Source: Streptomyces lucensis JCM 4490 (lineage in GTDB: Bacteria > Actinomycetota > Actinomycetes > Streptomycetales > Streptomycetaceae). Taken from it: a stretch of 64,000 nucleotides of DNA. Position numbers and translations under genes: made by a program. This document shows positions 15,848 to 23,959 of this stretch, one piece after another; within the stretch, counting starts at the first letter, position 1, and each line of letters starts with the position of its first letter. The notes below the pieces were generated by a model, which saw nothing but the letters and a program-made list of their open reading frames with translations, made no database searches and was not told the DNA's origin. The stretch lies in contig NZ_BMUE01000025.1 in assembly GCF_014650035.1 (NCBI RefSeq), forward strand, positions 1 to 64,000, read 5' to 3'.

Positions 15848-16410
15848 CGCGCCCACGCCTTTCGGAAGCTGTGGCGGGCACGGTGCAGCCGTGACTTCAG
15901 CGTGCCGCAGGAGATGTTGAGGATGCCGCTCGCCGTACGCTCGTCCAGGCCCTCCAGTTCACGCAGGACCAGGACCGCGCGGTGCTCGGTGGACAGGCGG
16001 CGCAGCACGTCCCGTACGTCGACGGCGAGTTCGGGGCTGCACGGCCAGGCCACGTCGGCGAACTCGCACACGGGTGTCTCGCGCTCGGTCCGCCGGGCGA
16101 CCCGCACCGCCTCGCGTACGGTGATGGTGCGCACCCACGCGTACAGGGCACGCGGGTCCTTGAGCCGGGGCAGGCCCTGGAAGACGGCGATCAGCGCCTC
16201 CTGGACGGCGTCGGCGCTGTTGCCCAGCGCGATCGGCCGGCACAGCCTGCTCACATAGGGGGTGAGCAGGCTCAGCAGGTCGTTGAGGGCCATGGCGTCA
16301 CCGGCCTGCGCCGCCCGGACGAGTGGGGCCGCGGTGACCCATGGATCCTCCGGCGCGGCCCGCGGGGACGGCGGGCCCTGCTGCGGGGCGTCCGCTCGCA
16401 CGGTTCTCAT
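15844..16410 (-). CDS. ECF RNA polymerase sigma factor, copy 1
   Basis: A 188-residue sigma-70 family protein of the ECF type. Region 2 covers AGDAMALNDLLSLLTPYVSRLC to YAWVRTITVREAVRVARR, and region 4 is LSTEHRAVLVLRELEGLDE with the helix-turn-helix ending SGTLKSRLHRARHSF-like (CGTLKSRLHRARHSFRK). No anti-sigma gene lies beside it. ATG at 16410 is preceded by GGGAGGAGAACGACAG. It is co-transcribed with an SRPBCC gene and is a paralogue of the sigma factor at 17120-17653. It probably drives genes of the surrounding cluster. Confidence 0.87.
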   Translation of the reverse strand: MRTVRADAPQQGPPSPRAAPEDPWVTAAPLVRAAQAGDAMALNDLLSLLTPYVSRLCRPIALGNSADAVQEALIAVFQGLPRLKDPRALYAWVRTITVREAVRVARRTERETPVCEFADVAWPCSPELAVDVRDVLRRLSTEHRAVLVLRELEGLDERTASGILNISCGTLKSRLHRARHSFRKAWAR

Positions 16411-17119
16411 CTGTCGTTCTCCTCCCTGGTCGTCGACGCTCCAGCGGCACCAAGGCGGCGTCGGTGTGGGAGCTTCGAATGGGAAGGAGGGGACAGAACG
16501 GCCTGGTACTCCCGGTGCTTCTCGCTCTGGCCTGAATTCACAGGAACCGGGGAGGCGCGGGATCCGCCGGACGCCCGCGGGGGACGGCGACCGGACCCTC
16601 CCGCCCGCCGTCCGCGCCGGCGCGGCCGTGCGCGCCGCTGACCGGAACCACACCTCGGAGCGGAAGCCGGCCGCTCCCCTTCAATTGCCGGAAGGAACGG
16701 ACTTTCCGCCTTTGGGTCTCAAGCCCCGCACCCGGCCGGATTCCGTGAATTCCCGTCCCCGGCACCGGGTCCCCGGCATCCCGATGCTTATGCGTTACCT
16801 GCCGGTTTCCAGGTGTGCCGAGTTCTTCAGCCTCCCCGAGGGCCGGTACCCGGTGCTAGGGTTGCCCGCGGTGTGCGTACGTATCTGATTCGCCATCAAC
16901 GGGGGTGTCATTTCAGATGGTTCTGTGCTGCCCGAACGGGAGATCTGGAACCGGGGGACGGGGTGGGAAAGCGGGTGGTACCAGAACGGGTCAGAACGCG
17001 GCATCTCCGCGGGTGAACGCGCGGACCGCCGTATTCCCCTTTTGCCTCCGCGTCTCCTCCCGTTCTCTCGCCCACCCGTGTTCCGCCGAGGGCGCGGTGG
17101 AGCCGGAAGCGGGGGCGCG
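16411..17119. promoter_or_regulatory. 709-bp divergent region between the two sigma-factor genes
   Basis: No convincing gene. The part from about 16680 to 17000 is noticeably less GC-rich than the surroundings and contains repeated AGAACGG-type words (16494, 16981, 16991), a GGAAACC word read on the minus strand near 16810 followed by a GCATCGG word, and GGAACCGG near 16946 on the plus strand. GGAAC is the usual -35 core for Streptomyces ECF sigma factors, so autoregulated promoters for both sigma genes are likely here, but I cannot fix the start points. Confidence 0.4.
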
Positions 17120-17653
17120 GTGACGGGGGAGGCCAGGACGGGCACGCTGCACGATCCGCGCCTGGTGGCCCGTCTGGTCGAGGGCGCGCAGCGCGGCGAC
17201 GCGCTGGCGATGGACGAACTGCTGGGCATCCTCGCGCCCTACGTCGGCCGGATCTGCGGACCGGTCGCGCTGCAGGACGGCGCGGACGCGGCACAGGAGG
17301 CCCTGATCGCGGTGTTCAGCCGCATCCGTCAGCTCAAGGAACCCGCCGCCCTGTTCGGCTGGGTGCGGGCGATCGCGGTGCGTGAGGCGCTCAAGCTCGC
17401 GGGCCAGCGCCGACGGCAGCCGACGGTGCCCATGGAGTGGGAGGAACCCCCGGTCTCCGGCGACCTCCAGCTGGCCTCCGACATCGCCGACGCCCTGCAC
17501 CGGCTCGCGCCCGAGCACCGGGCGGTGCTGATGCTCCGTCATGTGGAGGGGCTCAGCGAACAGGAGGTGTCGGCCTTGCTGGAGATACCCGTGGGGACCG
17601 TCAGATCCCGGCTCTTCCGGGCCCGGCGGTCATTCCGGTCGGCCTGGGGCTGA
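17120..17653 (+). CDS. ECF RNA polymerase sigma factor, copy 2
   Basis: A 177-residue ECF sigma factor. Region 2 runs through GDALAMDELLGILAPYVGRIC and FGWVRAIAVREALKLA; region 4 is LAPEHRAVLMLRHVEGLSEQE and VGTVRSRLFRARRSFR. It matches copy 1 along its whole length (for example QEALIAVF, PEHRAVL/TEHRAVL, RARxSFRxAW), so the two arose by duplication. GTG at 17120 was chosen because conserved sequence starts soon after it; upstream in-frame residues are arginine and proline rich. Its last 24 bases overlap the end of the convergent SRPBCC gene. No anti-sigma factor is adjacent. Confidence 0.85.
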   Translation: MTGEARTGTLHDPRLVARLVEGAQRGDALAMDELLGILAPYVGRICGPVALQDGADAAQEALIAVFSRIRQLKEPAALFGWVRAIAVREALKLAGQRRRQPTVPMEWEEPPVSGDLQLASDIADALHRLAPEHRAVLMLRHVEGLSEQEVSALLEIPVGTVRSRLFRARRSFRSAWG

Positions 17654-18136
17654 CCGCGCCGCCACCCGCTCCCCGAGCCGGTCCAGCATGTCCTCGGCCC
17701 GCCGCGCGGACCACGGGCCGCGCAGCCGGTCGAGCAGGGCGCCACCTGGCAGCCGCAGACTGGTGAAGAAGGCGAACCGGCAGCCGTCCGCGTCCGCGGT
17801 GGCGGCCATGCCGCTGGTCAGGACCTGGCCCTGCATGAGGCACCAGCCGGGACGCAGCACGACCTCGAACCGCTCCCGGAAGCCGACGGCGCCGACCGCC
17901 TCGCCCGACAGCCGCTCACCCGAGGAACCGGTGATCGTGAACGACCGCAGACCGCTCACGATCAACGGGAGTTCGTTCTCCAGATCGGAGACGACGGACC
18001 ACAGCCGCTCCAGGGGCACGTCGAACCGCCGCTCGGAGAACGACGCGTGCTGCCCCGAGCCGGACGCGATGACCTTCAGACGGCGCACCGTGTCCAGCTC
18101 GGCCACCGGCCATCCGCTGCTTCCCGAACCGATCAT
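17630..18136 (-). CDS. SRPBCC (START/polyketide-cyclase-like) protein, copy 2
   Basis: A 168-residue paralogue of the protein at 15359-15847. Shared blocks are ELDTVRRLKV, a RFDVPLERLWSVVSDLENELP strand-helix unit (split here at the conserved SDLE), RPGWCLMQG and RLPGGALLDRL. Unlike copy 1 it is convergent with, not downstream of, its sigma partner, and overlaps it by 24 bases tail to tail. It starts at ATG 18136. Ligand and role are unknown. Sitting between sigma copy 2 and the PPTase gene, it belongs to the cluster by position. Confidence 0.7.
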   Translation of the reverse strand: MIGSGSSGWPVAELDTVRRLKVIASGSGQHASFSERRFDVPLERLWSVVSDLENELPLIVSGLRSFTITGSSGERLSGEAVGAVGFRERFEVVLRPGWCLMQGQVLTSGMAATADADGCRFAFFTSLRLPGGALLDRLRGPWSARRAEDMLDRLGERVAARSAPGRPE

Positions 18137-18206
18137 CCCCGTCCCTCCCTCTGCGCCGCGTGGAGGGCGCGCCGGCCCTCCGCATGGTCAAACCACGGCA
18201 AAGCCG

Positions 18207-18234
18207 GGAGTGCATCGGCGCCATGCCGCCTCTT
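18207..18234 (+). promoter_or_regulatory. Shared promoter-like element, copy 2
   Basis: GGAGTGCATCGGC, five variable bases and GCCGCCTCTT on the plus strand, matching the minus-strand element at 15174-15201 in 24 of 28 positions. It lies about 200 bases before the PPTase start and points towards PPTase and DAHP synthase. The rest of the 298-bp gap (18137-18434) contains no gene I can support. Two copies oriented towards the two main operons of one cluster make a shared regulator or sigma factor likely. Confidence 0.55.
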
Positions 18235-18434
18235 TGTGTCCGAGAGGTCAGGATACCGGTAGCCCCTCCATCCCAGGGAAGGGTTCGAGCGGAGGTGGGG
18301 GCGCAGTCGTTCTGGCCGCTTCGCCGCGTGATCCGGCGGAATACGGCGCATCGGGCGGGCAATTACCCGGTGCCGCCGTAATTCGCCACGCCGTCCATTG
18401 CCTGACCCATCAGCCAGGAACAGGAATAGACCTC

Positions 18435-19100
18435 GTGCATTCGAGTGGGACGCTCCGCATTCTTCCACGTTTTTTCGCCGACGCCGGACCGCGTATTCCG
18501 GGGGTCGGCTTCGCCGTGGCCTCCAGCCACGAGGGACCGCCGGTCGCCGTGACCGACGAAGAACGGCAGCTGGCCCGGACGATGCCGCAACCGCGCCGCG
18601 GCGACTTCCTCATCGGACGCAGCGCCCTGCACCGGGCCGCGCGCGCGGCCGGACTGAGCACCGGCCCCGTGCTGTGCGACGGACCCCGGCCCCGGCTCCC
18701 CGGAGGCATCGCGGCGTCGATCAGCCACTCCCGCGGCATCGCGGTCGCCGTAGCCGGACCCGCCGACCGGTACCCGGCCCTCGGCGTCGACCTTGAACTC
18801 ACCGAACTCCCGCTCCGCGCCGCCCATCTGGTGCTGGGCGAGCCCGAACGCCCGCTGCTCGGACCGGCCCGGACCGCGGCCCGGCGACTGCTCACCCTCT
18901 ACTCGGCCAAGGAAGCCGCCTTCAAGGCCCTCAGCCCGCTCACCGGGCCCGCCCTGCGCGGCCTGCGGGACCTGCGGCTCACCCCGGACGGCGCCGGATA
19001 CCTCGCCCGGGCCGCCGGGCACCCCGAGCGGAGCGCGCGCGTGAGCGTACGGGAGCTGCCCCAGGGCGGGGCGCTGTGCTGGGCGCTCGCGCACCCCTGA
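18435..19100 (+). CDS. 4'-phosphopantetheinyl transferase
   Basis: A 221-residue PPTase that would convert the carrier proteins of the cluster to their active holo forms using CoA. Seen: AASISHSRG near residue 96, the magnesium-binding GVDLELTEL (Asp119 and Glu121) and YSAKEAAFKAL with Lys159 and Glu160, which together define the Sfp/EntD-type superfamily. GTG at 18435 is preceded by AGGAA; a later GTG in the same frame (VGFAVASS) is an alternative start. The size suits the short EntD-like class. It begins a plus-strand unit followed by DAHP synthase after 149 bp. Confidence 0.85.
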   Translation: MHSSGTLRILPRFFADAGPRIPGVGFAVASSHEGPPVAVTDEERQLARTMPQPRRGDFLIGRSALHRAARAAGLSTGPVLCDGPRPRLPGGIAASISHSRGIAVAVAGPADRYPALGVDLELTELPLRAAHLVLGEPERPLLGPARTAARRLLTLYSAKEAAFKALSPLTGPALRGLRDLRLTPDGAGYLARAAGHPERSARVSVRELPQGGALCWALAHP

Positions 19101-19249
19101 GCCCGGCCCGCCCCGGACGGCAGACCGTGGGCCGGGTCCGCCACGGCACGCGTGTGCCACGACTCCACGGACCCGGCCCGGGACCGGCCGCCCCCGAACT
19201 CTTCCGCCCCGCCCACTTCCCTCACCCCGTCGACGGAGGCAGATGCCCC

Positions 19250-20503
19250 ATGTCCTCGCCCACCGTGCTCCTCCCGCCCCGGCCACCGTCCTGGACGCCG
19301 TCCGACTGGCGGCACCGCACGGCCGGTCAGCAACCCGACTGGCCCGACACCGCGCTGCTGCGCCGCGTCCGCTCACGGCTGGCCGGCGCGGCGCCGCTCG
19401 TGCGGCCGCACGAGATCCTCGCCCTGCGCCGCTCGCTCGCCGCCGCCGCGCACGGTGAGGCCTTCGTGCTGCAACTCGGCGACTGCGCCGAGACGTTCGA
19501 CACCCCCACCTTCTCCGGCGTCGCGGCCCGGGTCGGCCAGCTGCACGGCACCGCCCGCACGATCGGCGCCGCCCTGGGCCGCCCCGTGATCCCGGTGGGC
19601 CGGCTGGCGGGCCAGTACGCCAAGCCCCGGTCCTCCCCGACCGAGCGGGTGGGCGAGCTGGTCCTGCCCTCGTTCCGCGGGCACCTGGTCAACGACCCGG
19701 CACCGCTCCCCCACGCCCGCGTACCCGACGCCATGCGGCTGCTGCGGGGACACGCGCACGCGCACGAGGTGCTCGGGTTGCTGCGGGAGCTGGCCGAGTC
19801 GGGCATGCCGCTGCCCGGCGCCCCCGAGGGCGGGTCACCCGCCGTGTGGACCAGCCACGAGGCGCTCGTGCTCGACTACGAGGAGCCCCAGGTGCGGCGG
19901 GACCCGGAGACGGGCACCGTGTGCCTGACCTCCACCCATCTGCCCTGGATCGGCGCGCGCACCGGTGATCCCGGCGGGGCGCACGTGCGGTTCCTGTCCG
20001 GTGTCGTCAACCCCGTGGGCGTGAAGGTCGGTCCGGGCACCGAGCTGGGGGACCTGGCCGCGCTGTGCGCCCGGCTCGACCCGGACCGGGAACCGGGACG
20101 CCTGGTGCTGATCTCCCGGATGGGCGCGCAGCGGGTGCGCGAGGCACTGCCCCCACTGGTGGCGGAGGTCGCCCGGCTCGGTCACCCGGCCGTCTGGCTG
20201 TGCGACCCGGTGCACGGCAACACCTACGTCACCGCCGGCGGCCACAAGACCCGGGACGTGGCGACCGTGGCCACCGAGATCCGCGGCTTCTTCGCGGCCG
20301 TCCGCTCGGTGGGCGTCCGCCCCGGCGGCCTGCACCTGGAGGCCACCCCGGACGAGGTCACCGAGTGCGTCGGCAGCGCCGCCGGCATCACCGAGCACGA
20401 TCTGCCCCGGCGCTACGAGACCGCCTGCGACCCGCGCCTCAACGGCACGCAGACCGCGCAGATCGCCGCGCTGGCCGCCCGGTTGTGCGCGGCCGGGGCC
20501 TGA
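19250..20503 (+). CDS. Class II (plant-type) 3-deoxy-7-phosphoheptulonate synthase
   Basis: A 417-residue type II DAHP synthase, the first committed enzyme of the shikimate pathway, joining phosphoenolpyruvate and erythrose 4-phosphate. Seen: FVLQLGDCAETF near residue 80, GRLAGQYAKPRSS, the segment LISRMGAQRVREALP, WLCDPVHGNT and GLHLEATPDEVTECVG, which carry the family's metal and substrate residues. ATG at 19250 follows GGAGGC. It is slightly short of the usual 440-460 residues, as seen for cluster-borne copies that lack the N-terminal allosteric helices. In this context it raises chorismate supply for the fused anthranilate synthase. Confidence 0.93.
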   Translation: MSSPTVLLPPRPPSWTPSDWRHRTAGQQPDWPDTALLRRVRSRLAGAAPLVRPHEILALRRSLAAAAHGEAFVLQLGDCAETFDTPTFSGVAARVGQLHGTARTIGAALGRPVIPVGRLAGQYAKPRSSPTERVGELVLPSFRGHLVNDPAPLPHARVPDAMRLLRGHAHAHEVLGLLRELAESGMPLPGAPEGGSPAVWTSHEALVLDYEEPQVRRDPETGTVCLTSTHLPWIGARTGDPGGAHVRFLSGVVNPVGVKVGPGTELGDLAALCARLDPDREPGRLVLISRMGAQRVREALPPLVAEVARLGHPAVWLCDPVHGNTYVTAGGHKTRDVATVATEIRGFFAAVRSVGVRPGGLHLEATPDEVTECVGSAAGITEHDLPRRYETACDPRLNGTQTAQIAALAARLCAAGA

Positions 20504-20518
20504 CCGGACGCCGACCCG

Positions 20519-20554
20519 CCGATGCCGCCGGACCCGGAGGTCCGGCGGCATCGG
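20519..20554. terminator. Bidirectional hairpin terminator
   Basis: CCGATGCCGCCGGACC at 20519-20534 pairs perfectly over 16 bp with 20539-20554 around a four-base loop. It stands in the 75-bp gap between the convergent DAHP synthase and MMPL exporter genes and should stop transcription from both sides. Confidence 0.85.
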
Positions 20555-20578
20555 CATGCCGTGTCCAGTCGCCGTCCG

Positions 20579-22855
20579 TCAGCCGCCGGACGCGATGGTC
20601 TCCCGCTCGGCCGGCCGCTCCGCCCGCTCGGCCGCCGCGCCGCCGTCGGCCGCGGCCCGCTCGGCGACCCCGGCCGGCAGCCGGCTCAGCCACCCCGGCA
20701 GGTACCAGTTGGCGTCGCCGAGGAGCTTCATGGTGGCCGGCAGCAGCACGATCCGGATGAACGTCGCGTCGACCAGCACGGCCGTGGCCATGCCCACGCC
20801 CGACTCCTTCATGGACAGCTGCGGCAGCATGCCGAACACCCCGGCGACCGCGACCATCACCACGGCCGCGCCGGTGACCACGCTCGCCGTGCCCCGGATG
20901 CCCTGCTCGATGGCGCGATCCGTGGACAGGCCCCGGTCGTGGCCCTCGCGGATCCGGCTGACGACGAACACGTGGTAGTCCATCGACAGGCCGAACAGGA
21001 AGACGAACATGAACAGCGGTACCCACGAGGCGATCCCGCCCGTGCTGGTGAAGCCCAGCAGGCCCTCGCCCCAGCCGCGCTGGAAGACCAGCACCACGAT
21101 GCCGTAGGCGGCGCCGACCGACAGCGTGTTGAGCACCAGGGTGAAGGCGGCCACCACCAGCGAGCGGAAGGAGACCAGCATCACCGCGAAGGTGAACACG
21201 AGCACGAAGCCCGCCACCCAGGGTGCCCTGTCCGACAGGTTCGCGTTGGTGTCGACCGATGCCGCGGTGGTGCCGCCGACGGCGACGTCCGCCCCCGCGA
21301 TCGCGCCGAAGGTCTTCGGTACGACCTGGGTGCGCAGCGTGCGCAGTGCCCGTACCGACGTGTCGTCGGTGCCCGTGCCGGCCAGGCCGACCGTGGCCAC
21401 GGCCACCTTGCCGTCGTCCGACACCCGGAAGGTCACCGGGCCGCTCAGCTGCGGTGACGCCGCTTCGACGGCCTTCGTGAAGTTCCGCAGCGCGGCGTCG
21501 CCCGCCGCCCCGCCCAGGCCGTCGGCCCGGACCACGACCTTCGCCGGGGTCGACGAGCCGGGGAAGGCCCGCTGGATGTGCTCGTACGTCCGCAGCACCG
21601 GAAGGCTCCTGGCCGGCAGGTCGCTCACCCCCGGGTCGGACGTGTGCAGCGAGAAGGCGGGCGCGACGAGGGCGAGCAGAGCGCCGCCGCACAGCACCAG
21701 CGACACCGCCGGCCGGCGCAGTACGGCGCCGAGCACCGCACCCCAGAAGCCGCGCCGCCCGGCGCCGGCGGCGTCCTCCGCGTGCGCCGTGCGCATCCGG
21801 GGCAGCAGCGGCACCCGGCCCTTGTCGATCCGGCGGCCGAGCAGCGACAGCAGCGCGGGCAGCACCGTCACCGAGCCGAGGACCGCGACCGCCACCACGA
21901 TGATGGTCGCCGTGGCCATGCCGTAGAAGATGCCGTTGCCGGAGAGGAAGAGCCCGGCCAGGGAGACCATGACCGTCAGGCCCGAGACGATGACCGACCG
22001 GCCGGACGTGGCGGCCGCCGCGCTCACCGCCGCCTCCGTGCTGTTGCCCCGCGCCCGCTCCTCACGCACCCGGCGGATGTAGAACAGCGAGTAGTCGACA
22101 CCGACGGCGATGCCGATGAGCGACATGACGGAGCTGCCGTTCTGGTCGACGTGCACCAGGTGGCTGCTCAGGGTGAGCAGCCCGCCCGCGGCGACGACCG
22201 CGGTGAGGGCCAGCACCACGGGCAGCAGGGCGGCCACCAGCGCGCCGAACGCCACCAGCAGGATGCCGAGGGTCACCGGGAAGGAGATGGTCTCGGCGCC
22301 GGTGTAGTCGCTGTGGAGCTTCTCCTCGTACTTGTGCGCGAAGGACGCCTCGCCGAACTGCTCGACCGTGACACCGGGACTCGCCTCGGCCGACCGTGCC
22401 ACGGCATCGAGGACCGGCTGCACCTCCTCCTTCGCCGTCACGGCGTCGCCCGCCATGTCGAACTGCACCAGCGCGCTGTGCCGGTCCGCCGAGACCGCCG
22501 CGGCACCGGCCGGGTCCAGCGGCGACACCACGTCGCGCACCTTGCCGGTGCCCTTGATCCGCCCGACCACCCCGGTGACGGCCGCGCGGAACCGGGGCGA
22601 GCCGACGGTCTCCCGGTCGCTGTGGACGAACACGACCTCGTGCGCGGGCAGGCTCAGCCCGGCGTCGTCCAGGATCCGTTCCGCGTGCCGGGCCGCGCCG
22701 TTGGTGAGCTCGGCGGGGGTGGGTTCTTGCTGGGTGACCATGCCGCCGGCCACCGTGGCCACGACGACGAACGCCAGCCAGAGCAGCACCGCCGCCCATC
22801 TGTGCGTGGCGCTCCAGCGCCCGGCGGCCTGAGCGAGGCCTCGCCTGTTTGTCAC
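20579..22855 (-). CDS. MMPL-family (RND superfamily) membrane transporter
   Basis: A 758-residue exporter of the actinobacterial MMPL type. Two similar halves each start with one helix (WAAVLLWLAFVVVATVAGGM near residues 25-45 and VSLVLCGGALLALVAPAF in the middle), a large exterior domain, then five helices. Signature segments such as GIAVGVDYSLFYIRRVREE and MFVFLFGLSMDYHVFVVSRIRE, with the transmembrane Asp-Tyr pair used for proton relay, are present in each half. GTG at 22855 follows GGAGAAGAGC. MMPL proteins next to FAAL and carrier genes commonly export lipidated products, so it is the candidate exporter for the cluster. Confidence 0.9.
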   Translation of the reverse strand: MTNRRGLAQAAGRWSATHRWAAVLLWLAFVVVATVAGGMVTQQEPTPAELTNGAARHAERILDDAGLSLPAHEVVFVHSDRETVGSPRFRAAVTGVVGRIKGTGKVRDVVSPLDPAGAAAVSADRHSALVQFDMAGDAVTAKEEVQPVLDAVARSAEASPGVTVEQFGEASFAHKYEEKLHSDYTGAETISFPVTLGILLVAFGALVAALLPVVLALTAVVAAGGLLTLSSHLVHVDQNGSSVMSLIGIAVGVDYSLFYIRRVREERARGNSTEAAVSAAAATSGRSVIVSGLTVMVSLAGLFLSGNGIFYGMATATIIVVAVAVLGSVTVLPALLSLLGRRIDKGRVPLLPRMRTAHAEDAAGAGRRGFWGAVLGAVLRRPAVSLVLCGGALLALVAPAFSLHTSDPGVSDLPARSLPVLRTYEHIQRAFPGSSTPAKVVVRADGLGGAAGDAALRNFTKAVEAASPQLSGPVTFRVSDDGKVAVATVGLAGTGTDDTSVRALRTLRTQVVPKTFGAIAGADVAVGGTTAASVDTNANLSDRAPWVAGFVLVFTFAVMLVSFRSLVVAAFTLVLNTLSVGAAYGIVVLVFQRGWGEGLLGFTSTGGIASWVPLFMFVFLFGLSMDYHVFVVSRIREGHDRGLSTDRAIEQGIRGTASVVTGAAVVMVAVAGVFGMLPQLSMKESGVGMATAVLVDATFIRIVLLPATMKLLGDANWYLPGWLSRLPAGVAERAAADGGAAAERAERPAERETIASGG

Positions 22856-22905
22856 GCTCTTCTCCTCCGTTGAGGGCCAGTCGGCTGCATCGAGCCGCGC
22901 TGGGA

Positions 22906-22987
22906 CAGGAGGAGCCGGGACACGCAAACGTTCCGCACCTCTTGCGCGGGGACCGGACGGAACCTTTCAGGCGTCCGGCACCTCCTG
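22906..22987. promoter_or_regulatory. Inverted pair of near-identical 29-bp elements between divergent genes
   Basis: On the plus strand, 22959-22987 begins GGAACCTTT and ends CCGGCACCTCCTG. On the minus strand, 22934 down to 22906 begins GGAACGTTT and ends CCGGCTCCTCCTG. Twenty-one of 29 positions match, with a 24-bp spacer, so the two arms point outwards at the epoxide-hydrolase gene and the MMPL gene. GGAAC is the usual ECF sigma -35 core, which makes divergent, co-controlled promoters likely; a palindromic repressor site is the alternative. Confidence 0.6.
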
Positions 22988-23025
22988 ACAGGCCGACTGC
23001 CATTCCCGACCCCCCAGGAGCCCTC

Positions 23026-23922
23026 GTGAAGACCGTCGAGCACAGCACACCGCCGATGCCGGAAATGGAGGGCGTCCGCCACCACTACGTCAGCGTGCGC
23101 GGCGTCCGCCTGCACGTCGCGGAGGCCGGTGCGGGAGAACCCGTCGTCCTGCTGCACGGCTTCCCCCAGCACTGGTACGGCTGGCGGCGGCTGATCCCGC
23201 TGCTGTCCGGCCACTACCGGCTGCTGTGCGTGGACCAGCGCGGCTTCGGCTGGTCCGACACGCCCGGCCGCGGCTACGACACCGACACCAGGGTGGCCGA
23301 CGTGCTCGGACTGCTCGACGGGCTGGGCCTGGACCGGGTCCGGCTCATCGGGCACGACTGGGGCGCCTGGACCGGCTTCCACGTGTGCCTGCGGGCCCCG
23401 GAGCGGATCCGCCAGTACCTGGCGCTGAACATGATGCATCCCTGGCCGCTGCACCGGCGGCTGATGCCGCAGTCCTGGCGGTTCTGGTACACCGCGCTGC
23501 TCGAACAGCCGCTGCTGGGCCGCTGGATGCTGCGCAACCGGCCCGGTTTCACGCGCTACCTGATGCGCAAGGGCGTGGCCGACCGGTCGGTGTGGACACC
23601 GGACGCCATGGACGAGTTCGTGCGCTCCAGCAGGGAGCCCGGCCGGGCACGGGCCGGCGAGGCGCTGCACCGCGCCTTCGCCCTGCGGGACATCGCCAGG
23701 CTGCTCCTCGGCCGGTACCGCAAGTCCCGGCTGACCACGCCCACCGTGGTCCTGGCCGGCGAGCGGGACTTCATGCTGCCGCCCGGCGTCATCACGGACG
23801 CCGGCCGCCACGCCGACGACCTGCGCGTCGAGGTGGTCCCCGGCTGCGGCCACTACCTCCACGAGGAGAACCCCGGCCTGGTGGCCGAGGCGGCCCTGGC
23901 CCTCTTCTCCGGCCGCCCCTGA
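23026..23922 (+). CDS. Alpha/beta hydrolase, epoxide hydrolase type
   Basis: A 298-residue alpha/beta hydrolase. Seen: the oxyanion segment LLHGFPQHWYGWRRL near residue 43, the nucleophile elbow IGHDWGAWTGF with Asp near 108, and a C-terminal GCGHYLHEENP providing the histidine. Asp as nucleophile with the HGFPxxWYxW motif is the pattern of epoxide hydrolases and haloalkane dehalogenases rather than esterases. GTG at 23026 follows AGGAG. It is divergent from the MMPL gene and shares an inverted regulatory element with it, so it may tailor or detoxify the cluster's product. Confidence 0.85.
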   Translation: MKTVEHSTPPMPEMEGVRHHYVSVRGVRLHVAEAGAGEPVVLLHGFPQHWYGWRRLIPLLSGHYRLLCVDQRGFGWSDTPGRGYDTDTRVADVLGLLDGLGLDRVRLIGHDWGAWTGFHVCLRAPERIRQYLALNMMHPWPLHRRLMPQSWRFWYTALLEQPLLGRWMLRNRPGFTRYLMRKGVADRSVWTPDAMDEFVRSSREPGRARAGEALHRAFALRDIARLLLGRYRKSRLTTPTVVLAGERDFMLPPGVITDAGRHADDLRVEVVPGCGHYLHEENPGLVAEAALALFSGRP

Positions 23923-23932
23923 CGCAGCCGCC

Positions 23933-23959
23933 CGGCGCCGCCCCCGCCCGGCGGCGCCG
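23933..23959 (+). terminator. Hairpin terminator after the hydrolase gene
   Basis: CGGCGCCGCC at 23933-23942 pairs perfectly with 23950-23959 around a seven-base loop, 10 bases after the stop of the hydrolase gene. It marks a likely right-hand limit of the first biosynthetic cluster. Confidence 0.7.

Noticed and set aside
15844..16410. Antimycin-type regulation (a lone ECF sigma as in antimycin clusters)
   Set aside because: Only the presence of an ECF sigma is shared. The formamidosalicylate genes and the NRPS/PKS of antimycin are absent.
16411..17119. Small genes in the gap between the two sigma-factor genes
   Set aside because: Open frames there have no ribosome site, atypical codon positions and no family resemblance.
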